In this document: piece by piece, positions 55,101 through 64,000 of the stretch | How positions within the stretch are numbered: position 1 is the first letter of the stretch | Layout of the letters: each line of letters begins with the position of its first letter | NCBI GenBank assembly: GCA_003138485.1 | Contig: PLGF01000083.1 | Span: 4,577 to 68,576 of the forward strand | Source of the DNA: Verrucomicrobiales bacterium | GTDB taxonomy: Bacteria; Verrucomicrobiota; Verrucomicrobiia; Limisphaerales; Palsa-1400 | Length of the DNA: 64,000 nt | Direction: 5' to 3' | Position numbers and translations under genes: made by a program | The notes under the pieces: model-generated | The model's database searches: none | Told to the model about the DNA's origin: nothing | What the model saw: the letters and a program-made list of their open reading frames with translations, nothing else

Positions 55101-56381
55101 GAACTTGGTCGTGTCCAATATCGCATTTGCCTGGTAGGCCTGCGGGTCTTGTATGGCATCATCCCATTCCAGAGGCATGGTAGTGGTGATATCAAAGCTG
55201 TTGGGCCGGCCATAGCCATTGGCATAGGCCGCATTGATGGCCAGTTGAGACGAGCTCAGTTCCCCCCCGCTGTCCAGCAGATAGATCGAGTTGGAAACCG
55301 TCGTCTCCGTTGACAGATCCACCACCTGTTCGGTGAACTGCACGATTTCGCCAACCCCCACCTGCGTGGGCGGCACCAGACTAGCTGCTGCCTGCACCTG
55401 CGGCTCGGGTGGGTAGAACAAGACATTGGCGGAGATGTTGGGATCATTGAAGTTGGTGTTAACCAACACCACGGTGTAATAAAAATTCGTCGCATTTGGG
55501 ACATTTGGGACGCCTGTTTGGCTGGTTGAGACGTAGGCGGTCATGTTCGCCAGTGAGCCTTCGAAAAGCCCCGTCAGACCCAGTCCGGTCACCACACCCG
55601 TTCCGCCCCCCCCCGCACTCACCACGGTCGTCCCCGCACCGTTTCCCCGCAAATTCAAAGTGGGAGTGGGACTGAGATACCAGGAGCCGGCGCTCACATC
55701 CTGCTGGAAACCGTTGGTCACGCCCCAAACGAGATCATAGACGGTCGGCGGATTCACAAAATACTCGCTTGTTGACGTGTCAACAAAACTATCCAACTCA
55801 TAAGTTCCGCCGCCGCCCGTCGTGTTGTACTCGGTGAGCACGTAGGAGTCCGAGGGATATCCCGCCCCCACGAAACCGCCGGACAGGTCCACATTGTTTC
55901 CCGTCAATTGCAACAACCCCGCCTGGCCCACGAGCAGGGAGCCTGAGCTGACAATATTGGTGGCATTGACCGTAATGCTCGATCCCAACGGACCACTTTC
56001 CGGGGGGAACTGTTCGAAGGCGGTGCCGGCTGTGTTCTCAACGTATTCAGGCACCGCCGGTTCGTCGATTACGACTATCGAGCCGGTGTTATAGAAAGTT
56101 GCGGCGCTGTGCTGGGTGGTGGCGGTGGTCGTGTTAAAGGCAAATCCAGGTTCGCCGAGCATAGTGCCCTGGTTGGTCCAATACAGCGTGTCCCGGGTGA
56201 TGAAAGGCAGGAGGCCCGTACCAGCTTCGAACGTAGCTCCGATCCCATTGTCGAAGATCACGGCATCGATATTGGACACCGACGAAACGATTCCCATGTT
56301 GACGTAAATCGGCGACGGGTTCGCCGCCAGAACAGCGGGCAACGCCAAACTGAGAATTGCTATGCGAAGAAAATGTTTCAT
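52137..56381 (-). CDS. Giant secreted protein of unknown function (1414 aa)
   Basis: A signal peptide (MKHFLRIAILSLALPAVLA) starts the protein. The bulk is beta-rich and Thr/Asn/Gly-rich with no recognised enzyme motif. At about residues 1037-1075 there is an InlB B-repeat-like segment (TLTAVASNGWNFAGWGLSG). The C-terminus ends GVLLQNTGNARGYFLGGAGT, a module with a Gly-rich end, different from the F/Y-Y-R end of its two downstream neighbours. Gaps to neighbours are 37 and 15 nt, so it is part of the operon. Probable role is extracellular structure or adhesion, by composition only. Confidence 0.75.
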   Translation of the reverse strand: MKHFLRIAILSLALPAVLAANPSPIYVNMGIVSSVSNIDAVIFDNGIGATFEAGTGLLPFITRDTLYWTNQGTMLGEPGFAFNTTTATTQHSAATFYNTGSIVVIDEPAVPEYVENTAGTAFEQFPPESGPLGSSITVNATNIVSSGSLLVGQAGLLQLTGNNVDLSGGFVGAGYPSDSYVLTEYNTTGGGGTYELDSFVDTSTSEYFVNPPTVYDLVWGVTNGFQQDVSAGSWYLSPTPTLNLRGNGAGTTVVSAGGGGTGVVTGLGLTGLFEGSLANMTAYVSTSQTGVPNVPNATNFYYTVVLVNTNFNDPNISANVLFYPPEPQVQAAASLVPPTQVGVGEIVQFTEQVVDLSTETTVSNSIYLLDSGGELSSSQLAINAAYANGYGRPNSFDITTTMPLEWDDAIQDPQAYQANAILDTTKFYVPFEFANQKPNIYAAAYAVQVGRDPEVLGGLDPATSDTLGSAEVDLPDPTNEAGRVEINAHTLKLANTRIQAEGVVTLNATNLVGATYGSEWGNFNSSLGSRTNKSLLVSNVFPAAFHRLRGDIAAWSATWSNTQTNDNKGNTNAAFSVTNNWYYHILVVNQDLRGTYQSTALNLALRATNVVVQDNLRVLNSVLITATNLTLNGTNVFTENAGSLTQANLPELKSLLINSNAIVEVDNEFDIGYDQDKGTTGPAGRKYTVNSVTNLGLVEGAVLMFDCASFENDGLLYGDEGAILVEAGALDMGRQAPGIMEAYSTITLSAHAIQVSGSTIYAGASGSGALILDTDATGELTDLVSGAPSTNTPLVNYWETTDGFTLLQKPATGDLFGTEIVTIAEGLSVVDHVWAGTDMGAKAAGFVNNVVIGHLTLSLQSTNATLRFTGAGAKNGMYVDYLDFDTNSLFNTDFQSGLLIDSNLTIYFADSNIDPFKLQFAYSNRLVWVPDFAGPNSTQAVPYKNSSQVCLMNAALATSPDISFFPGFPPNYDRQPYVLNNPTNSAIYLDCPGQEATESAFLISRSGTNLAMASITVNGAGRVSPVVKSSQLALGKTYTLTAVASNGWNFAGWGLSGSDVISSNGAVLKFKLEGDTEVVANFVEQPFFPLQGLYNGLFYPTNQFDPANSGFITLALSRSGAYSGRLAMGPQTYRFSHKFPTNGVDQVIAKDGKRSPLTVNLHLDMTGKTNAITGDVPAASDAQLWADLSPVWTAKDTSPFAMKYTGSLPWVSDVPGVFAGDSYVTATVGKLGLLSAIGGLADGTTFSQSVPVSKSGRWPFYGYVAAGNDLIMGWVNVSGDGLASTDVTWSKGTNKARYYGGTVFTNALSLLGSPYEPNAPLQLASPVVIASGAGVPQISNSVTLDKSLSYTSAVVTLRVQAAAGTFSGRLVVNTNTGERVKMSGVLLQNTGNARGYFLGGAGTNDSGSVLLQSQ

Positions 56382-56396
56382 ATCGTTGGATGGATT

Positions 56397-57941
56397 CTAC
56401 TGCGCACCCGCCCCCCCCGTGCTCCCCGTGGCATTCGTAGCCTGATCATTAACCGGATCCCATGTCATAACAGACCCCTGGCCGTTTACGTCCGGGTTCA
56501 AGACCTGATCTTCCAACTGGGCATAACTCGTGCTGCCGGTGGGAAATATCACCGGGGGGTTGGTGGACCCGTCAAATGACGACCACACGAAGTTCGAAGA
56601 CACTATAGTCCCTTGATCCAGATAGCTTGGGTTCTCATTGTACACAGTGGGACCAACCGAGTTGAAGGTGATGAGAAGGCCGGGCGAAAAAACGCTGCTG
56701 ACCGTGTTCCCTCCCGCCGATGTCTGCGTGACGCCGTTGACCACATAACCGGCGGTGCCGCCGGAAAGACCGCGATTGACGGTCGGATAAGTAAGGGGAT
56801 TTCCGGTCACGATCAAGTCTCCCGCCGATATGATGATGTCGGGCGCGGTCACCGTGCGCGTCACCTGCAACTGGTACAATAACCCATTGGTGACAAACGG
56901 TATCTTATAATGATAGACAACGGGCGTGAAGGTCGTGCTCAACTGCGCATTGTAATGCACCTTCACAAACCTGATTTTCTCCACCCCGCCATAAACCCCG
57001 GCGTTGTTTGTGGCCGCGGCCGTCCCAGTCCCCGTCGCAGTCGTCGTCGTCGTGTTGGTGGTGGAAACAATTTCCCACGAACCGGAAACGGCGCCCCCCG
57101 CAACCGCTTCAGTATCCAACGCCTCAACGTTGTAATTGTTCTTCCTATACAGAAAGCGCAGGCCGCCGACGTCGTCCCGGGTCAGGCCCAGATAATAGCC
57201 GCCCTCATTCAGACCCTCTTTCGTCGCCACAGCCGTAAAAAGCAAGCCGTACTTGGCGGCATCGGAGGGTTGTTCGATCGCATCGGCGACCTGAATGGCG
57301 AGGGGGCAGGCATCGACGATCTGATAGTTGTATAAGGTTCCATTGACGTACGGGCTGGGCGTGAAAGTGTCGGGATCAAAACTGCGGTTGATGACCAGGT
57401 AGTCATACGCGCAAGCCGGGGGCGCGGGTTCCGATATGCGCACCCGCAAGTCCCAGACGTGGGTTTCGCCAATCAGCCCCATGTGTTCGAGCATCAGTCC
57501 CAGCGTCCCCGACTTCAAATCGATCATATCCAGGGCCTGGGCGGAGTAGTTAATCTGCTGGTTGCCTTGGGTCAGGTACTTGCTCAGTTTGACGCTCGAA
57601 GCCGCCGGGATCGCATTCAAAACAGCCATCGCGGCATCAACCGCCTTCTCTCCTTTAGTGCCGAAATAGTGCAGAAAGGCCTCGTCATAGGCATAAGTGA
57701 TGATCGGCACATTCAAACGCCCCCCCTCGCCAAAATTCTTGGTCGCGCCCAATTCAGTGTAGGTGCTGTTCGCGGACCAATAAAAACGTCTGGTGACATA
57801 ATTCATGTCCGTGGTCTCCCATGTCTCCGCGGGACCCCAAAGGGAGAATGCCAAGGCGTTCCCGGCGGTCGCCGCCGCCGCCAGCAACCAGACTGAGATT
57901 CTCAAAACTCGCGACATAAAGGTTGGAATTACGGTTCGCAT
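56397..57941 (-). CDS. Secreted hypothetical protein (514 aa)
   Basis: I start at ATG 57941 because the upstream stop ends at 57943, giving TAAGATG with one base between genes, as in translational coupling. A signal peptide (SVWLLAAAATAGNALA) follows. The mature region starts SLWGPAETWETTDMNYVTRR. Features include EAFLHYFGTKGEKAVDAAMA near residue 85 and LTRDDVGGLRFLYRKN near 265, slightly like matrixin-type proteins (LTLDDVxGIxxLY), but no HExxH zinc site is seen. The C-terminal part has a PPVIFPTGSTSYAQ segment. The function is unknown; export is well supported. Confidence 0.7.
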   Translation of the reverse strand: MRTVIPTFMSRVLRISVWLLAAAATAGNALAFSLWGPAETWETTDMNYVTRRFYWSANSTYTELGATKNFGEGGRLNVPIITYAYDEAFLHYFGTKGEKAVDAAMAVLNAIPAASSVKLSKYLTQGNQQINYSAQALDMIDLKSGTLGLMLEHMGLIGETHVWDLRVRISEPAPPACAYDYLVINRSFDPDTFTPSPYVNGTLYNYQIVDACPLAIQVADAIEQPSDAAKYGLLFTAVATKEGLNEGGYYLGLTRDDVGGLRFLYRKNNYNVEALDTEAVAGGAVSGSWEIVSTTNTTTTTATGTGTAAATNNAGVYGGVEKIRFVKVHYNAQLSTTFTPVVYHYKIPFVTNGLLYQLQVTRTVTAPDIIISAGDLIVTGNPLTYPTVNRGLSGGTAGYVVNGVTQTSAGGNTVSSVFSPGLLITFNSVGPTVYNENPSYLDQGTIVSSNFVWSSFDGSTNPPVIFPTGSTSYAQLEDQVLNPDVNGQGSVMTWDPVNDQATNATGSTGGAGAQ

Positions 57942-57942
57942 C

Positions 57943-59217
57943 TTAAGGTGATGGTGATGAACTGAGAACATACGCCTGGCCATAAAGATCATATCCCGCC
58001 CCGGCGACTTGAAAACTGGTCCAGACGACCAAGAAACGATCCACTCCGTTCCAAGCCACTGCCGGGTGCATCTGTCGATTGCGCCAGGTGGTGTTCACCT
58101 GAAAATCATTCGTACCCGAAACCTGCGTTCCGCCGGCCAAAAAGCGGCCAAAGACGCCTTCCCGCGAGCCGTCCTGGCCCAGGCTGGTCCACACCACCAG
58201 GCTCCCGGCCGGGCCGGCAGCGATTTGAGGGTGGTATTGATCTCCGTATAGGTACGTGTTGATCCGAAATTCGTACGGGCTTAAACCGGAGCCAGATGGA
58301 GAAAAGGCCCTGCCCCAAACGTCCCAACTATTGGTCGGCGCCAAGGTATCCTTCTGGCTCCAAACAACCGTGAATCCGCCGTCGTTAAGGGGCGCCACCG
58401 CCGGACTGTCACACTGGTTGGGATAGTTGGCGCGGGCGTTGATCGGGATCTCGTCCGTTTGGGGAACGCCCGCCGGACTAAAGATGCGCGCGTAAACATC
58501 CGAACTGTTGGCATACCGCTCCTGCTCGGAAATCCAGACGATAACGTAGTTGCCGTTGGCAAGGGTGGCAACCGCGGGAGCACGCTGGTTATAGCTGGTG
58601 TATTGGTTGACCAGAAACTCCTTCTCAGGCATCTTCCCGGTCGCGAGCACTCTTCGGGCGTAAATCCCCCAAAGGCTCCCGTCCTGACCAAAGCTCTGCC
58701 AAACGACGACGGCGCTGCCATCCGGCAACGGCGCCACCTCCGGGTCCGTTTGCTGCTCGGTGATATAGGAGTTGAGGCGCAGGTCTATGGTGTAAAAGTT
58801 GCTTCCGTAGTCGTTGGTGTCTTTGGAGTTGCGAGCCAGGCGGGCATAAATATCCGGCGTGCCAGCCGCCGAACTTTCCCAAACGGAAATGATGCGGCCA
58901 TTGGCCAGGAGCTGGACCTTTGGCTTGATCTGGTCGCCTGTCTTGGTTTTATTGACACAGAAAATCGGCGACGCGCCAAAGCTGGTGTTCAGAAGCGCCC
59001 CTCCGACTCCCGCCCCGTGCTTGTCCACCACGTTGTCCTGCCAGACCAGGATGCCGGCCGATGGCGCCAACGACAAGCTCGGAAGGACTTGGTCGCCCTT
59101 GACAGCGCCCAGGATGGAGAATTCACCGCCTTGCGGCACGACGGTTACCTGTCCCATCAGGGCCACCGAACCAGCAAGAAAAAACCCCAAGCAGAGACAT
59201 CTGGGAACAGATAACAT
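57943..59217 (-). CDS. Secreted beta-propeller-like protein (424 aa)
   Basis: ATG 59217 is chosen because AAGGA lies 4 nt upstream; an in-frame ATG at 59241 directly after the exonuclease stop is possible. The signal peptide is LCLGFFLAGSVALMG. The rest consists of units of about 50-60 residues with a pattern like PEVAPLPDGSAVVVWQSFGQ DG...IYARRV, repeated about six times (also VVWTSLGQDGSREGVFGRFL). This is a beta-propeller-like fold of unknown ligand. It is coupled to the next gene by one base. It probably acts outside the inner membrane with the other exported proteins of the run. Confidence 0.72.
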   Translation of the reverse strand: MLSVPRCLCLGFFLAGSVALMGQVTVVPQGGEFSILGAVKGDQVLPSLSLAPSAGILVWQDNVVDKHGAGVGGALLNTSFGASPIFCVNKTKTGDQIKPKVQLLANGRIISVWESSAAGTPDIYARLARNSKDTNDYGSNFYTIDLRLNSYITEQQTDPEVAPLPDGSAVVVWQSFGQDGSLWGIYARRVLATGKMPEKEFLVNQYTSYNQRAPAVATLANGNYVIVWISEQERYANSSDVYARIFSPAGVPQTDEIPINARANYPNQCDSPAVAPLNDGGFTVVWSQKDTLAPTNSWDVWGRAFSPSGSGLSPYEFRINTYLYGDQYHPQIAAGPAGSLVVWTSLGQDGSREGVFGRFLAGGTQVSGTNDFQVNTTWRNRQMHPAVAWNGVDRFLVVWTSFQVAGAGYDLYGQAYVLSSSPSP

Positions 59218-59241
59218 AACATCCTTATGATACTTAATCAT

Positions 59242-60168
59242 TTATATCAAAACTCCCTCTTTTTGTCCACTCAAATCCAGTTCACGGAGCAGGGACGTGA
59301 ATCCCCAGAGGCTGTAAAGACGCCGCAGCATGTCGTTGTCGCAATCCTTGGTCGTTAATGCCTCCAAATTCGTCCCGCAGGGCACCTCCCAATTCAATCG
59401 GACCAGTTCCTGGTTCCGCCGAACCAGTTCCGCTGACGCTTCCAATGCCGCCCGGAGGCGGTCTGAGCGGACTTCCGCCAAGCGCCGAAACAACTCGGAA
59501 ATAGAACCAAACTGGTGCAACAAATCAGCAGCAGTTTTTGAGCCAACACCCGGCACACCCGGAATGTTATCGACCGAGTCCCCCACCAAACTCAACCAAT
59601 CGACGATTTGTGCAGGTTCCACGCCCGTCTTGGCGCGCACCTCATCCGCGCCCCAAAGGGTTTCGATCTTGTCGCCCGGATTGATGAGACTGACCTGCGG
59701 CCCAACCAGTTGCATGAAATCCTTGTCCGAGCTGGCTATGATGACCTCCCAGCCTGCGGCGACCGCTTGATGGGCCAGAGCCGCGATGCAATCGTCGGCT
59801 TCGCACCCCTCTTGCAGGCACGAAGCAATGTTCGCCGCACGCAAATAAGCCACAATCTCATCCAGTTGCCGCTCCAAATCGGGCGGCATCGGGGGCCGTT
59901 GGGCCTTATACTCCGGCAGCAAACTCATTCTTTCCCGTGCCAGGCCGCCATCCCAAACCACCACCGCATGAGATGGCTTGGCCCTGGAGAGGACCTTGTC
60001 CAACATGCGAATGAACCCGTAGATCGCATTGGTCGCCACTCCGTCCGGCGAAGTCAGCGCCCGAATCGCGTAAAACGCCCGATACGCGTACGCATGCCCG
60101 TCCACGATCAACAATCGCGCCGTCCGCGCCGGTTCAGATGTGGGATTGCTTGGCATGAAGATGTTCAC
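59242..60168 (-). CDS. Stand-alone 5'-3' exonuclease (FEN-like, PolA N-terminal type)
   Basis: At 308 residues it matches the N-terminal exonuclease domain of DNA polymerase I. Acidic metal ligands are visible: D23 (LIVDGHAYAYR), D73 (VVWDGG), E123, D125 and D126 (GCEADDCIA), D148 and D150 (SSDKDFMQL), and D197/D200 (GDSVDNIPG). A helix-3-turn-helix segment (GVPGVGSKTAADLL) follows. Polymerase domains are absent. It would remove RNA primers and flaps. It lies 50 nt after the secretin gene and directly before the exported-protein genes, which is a surprising place for a DNA repair enzyme. A full polA elsewhere would be expected. Confidence 0.92.
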   Translation of the reverse strand: MNIFMPSNPTSEPARTARLLIVDGHAYAYRAFYAIRALTSPDGVATNAIYGFIRMLDKVLSRAKPSHAVVVWDGGLARERMSLLPEYKAQRPPMPPDLERQLDEIVAYLRAANIASCLQEGCEADDCIAALAHQAVAAGWEVIIASSDKDFMQLVGPQVSLINPGDKIETLWGADEVRAKTGVEPAQIVDWLSLVGDSVDNIPGVPGVGSKTAADLLHQFGSISELFRRLAEVRSDRLRAALEASAELVRRNQELVRLNWEVPCGTNLEALTTKDCDNDMLRRLYSLWGFTSLLRELDLSGQKEGVLI

Positions 60169-60218
60169 GTTTGGCGCCGCGTTGCCGCTCCGGCCTGCCG
60201 GCGATTCAAGCCATTGTT

Positions 60219-63071
<2,853 letters not shown>

Positions 63072-63101
63072 TTTAAAAATCCAATCTCCGTCACCGGACC
63101 C

Positions 63102-63887
63102 CTATTTCCATCTGATTACGGTCTTCTTGTTTGTTTTTGTGGCCTGAACTCTAACGGCATTAGCGGTGATTTCAATAACATTATATGATTCCCCATCCAG
63201 TGTCAGGGGACTGTTGACGCGCACCCTGCCCATCGTCTTCCCCTCCGGTTCATATTTCAAATCCGCCACGTAACCATCCACGCGCTGGTAGGGCTTGTCC
63301 TTCGTGACAGCCGCCGTGTCTCCCGTGTCCGGAATCTCCAGGTCCAATTCTGTAGGGTCATCCGCAGCACCTTTGATGCCGCGGATGATGTAAAGGCCCG
63401 AAGTGGGCTTTACGCCCACCTTGGCATACTCCTGAATCTTCCGCGGAAGGTGAAGCAGGTCCGCGTCGATCTGCCAGGTCATGACGTATATGCCGCCGTT
63501 CCCGCTGGCGTGATCGAACGATATGATCGTGTAGCGGGGAGTGATGTTCAACACCGTCAGGGCGTCCGGCCCGGACTTCAACAATTTGAGCAATTCACCG
63601 TTGGGTTTGCGCTTCCACGTCACCGGGTTGAACAAATTGTGGTCTCCCGAAAAGACGACCGCCGGCGCGTTGGTGATTTGCGACAAGGCCTGTTGGTCGG
63701 CGGTTAAGTCCAGCGGTGGCACCGCGGCCGGCCCCCTTCCCCTTCCCTCCCTCCCCTTTGTGGGTGGCGCGGAAATGTCGCTCGATACGTGCCCGATCTC
63801 CACTTTGATCCAAATCGCGGAACCTGCCAGGCCAAGCAATACCAGGCACAAGACAATCTTCTCGTAATGTCGCTTCAAGAATTGCAT
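63102..63887 (-). CDS. Amuc_1099-like inner-membrane pilus-system protein
   Basis: This 261-residue protein has an N-terminal membrane helix (KIVLCLVLLGLAGSAIWIKV) with the rest periplasmic. The body is beta-rich with Lys and Val-rich strands (VRVNSPLTLDGESYNVIEIT). Its position directly upstream of the secretin, with a gap of 30 nt, and its size match the second gene of the Amuc_1098-1102 pilus-like cluster. The family name is by synteny and pattern, not a database match. It may bridge the inner-membrane complex and the secretin. The next upstream gene ends 11 nt away. Confidence 0.65.
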   Translation of the reverse strand: MQFLKRHYEKIVLCLVLLGLAGSAIWIKVEIGHVSSDISAPPTKGREGRGRGPAAVPPLDLTADQQALSQITNAPAVVFSGDHNLFNPVTWKRKPNGELLKLLKSGPDALTVLNITPRYTIISFDHASGNGGIYVMTWQIDADLLHLPRKIQEYAKVGVKPTSGLYIIRGIKGAADDPTELDLEIPDTGDTAAVTKDKPYQRVDGYVADLKYEPEGKTMGRVRVNSPLTLDGESYNVIEITANAVRVQATKTNKKTVIRWK

Positions 63888-63898
63888 GAAGGTTCCGC

Positions 63899-64000
63899 TT
63901 ATTTGAGTCTGACCACGTCCACCGCCACCGTGACGAACAACAGGCTCTCCGCGAGAATGACCTGCGGCGCCGACGCCACGACCACCACCGGCGCTTGCAC
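63899..64000 (-). CDS. Pilus-like system protein, C-terminal end only (cut by window)
   Basis: The minus frame is open from the right edge for 33 codons to TAA at 63901-63899. The peptide is Val-rich (VILAESLLFVTVAVDVVRLK at the end). Its place, 11 nt before the Amuc_1099-like gene, fits an Amuc_1100-type protein by synteny, but too little sequence is present to assign it. Confidence 0.5.
   Translation of the reverse strand: MQAPVVVVASAPQVILAESLLFVTVAVDVVRLK

Noticed and set aside
57943..57992. Longer start of the 514-residue protein at 57992
   Set aside because: It would overlap the end of the upstream gene and add a His-rich stretch before the signal peptide. TAAGATG at 57945-57939 gives a better coupled start.

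Overview
The window is high-GC bacterial chromosome. It most likely comes from a soil or freshwater member of the Verrucomicrobiota, Limisphaerales/Pedosphaera type. This is inferred from a secretin and neighbour resembling the Akkermansia Amuc_1098/Amuc_1099 pilus-like proteins, very large secreted proteins built from delta-60, Calx-beta, DUF11 and GloVer-type repeats, and a TonB-ExbB-ExbD-ExbD operon. No rRNA operon, prophage or CRISPR array was seen. All calls come from reading the sequence; no database search was run.

Layout. 1-3.7 kb (+): a TPR protein cut by the left edge, a CvpA-like membrane protein, primase DnaG and a small 2Fe-2S ferredoxin-like protein. 3.7-5.7 kb (-): a receiver-PAS-PAS-SpoIIE phosphatase. 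6.2-11.3 kb (+): small exported or hypothetical proteins, a NYN-domain RNase bracketed by a 141-bp direct repeat, an alpha/beta hydrolase and an NmrA-like protein. 11.4-13.9 kb (-): initiator tRNA-Met with its terminator, a proline-rich exported protein and a GloVer-repeat protein. 14.3-17.7 kb (+): cysK, rho and a WYL regulator. 17.7-29 kb is an accessory, decaying region. It holds short tandem repeats, an orphan addiction-module antitoxin, a broken restriction-modification pair, a frameshifted DUF2723 gene, a fused transporter/spermidine-synthase-like protein, a MITE-like inverted repeat, a GH15 glucoamylase, a VapB with a truncated VapC, and a membrane gene with an in-frame TGA.

29.1-34.7 kb (+) is a TonB energy-coupled uptake operon: His-containing exported protein, TonB-dependent receptor, TonB, ExbB, two ExbDs and a coiled-coil protein. 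From 64.0 kb down to 34.7 kb every gene lies on the minus strand with gaps of at most about 55 nt. The run holds a pilus-like protein end (cut by the window), an Amuc_1099-like inner-membrane protein, an Amuc_1098-like secretin, a stand-alone 5'-3' exonuclease, five secreted proteins of 424, 514, 1414, 3358 and 2217 residues, and coaE. The last giant carries an intact-looking S53 (sedolisin/kumamolisin) protease domain.

The best candidate for an undescribed system is this secretin-plus-giant-protein run. Two of its giants, and the GloVer protein at 12.2 kb, end in a similar C-terminal module closing on F/Y-Y-R. That module could be a sorting or anchoring signal for a secretin-linked surface export pathway. 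This is a hypothesis, not an established function.
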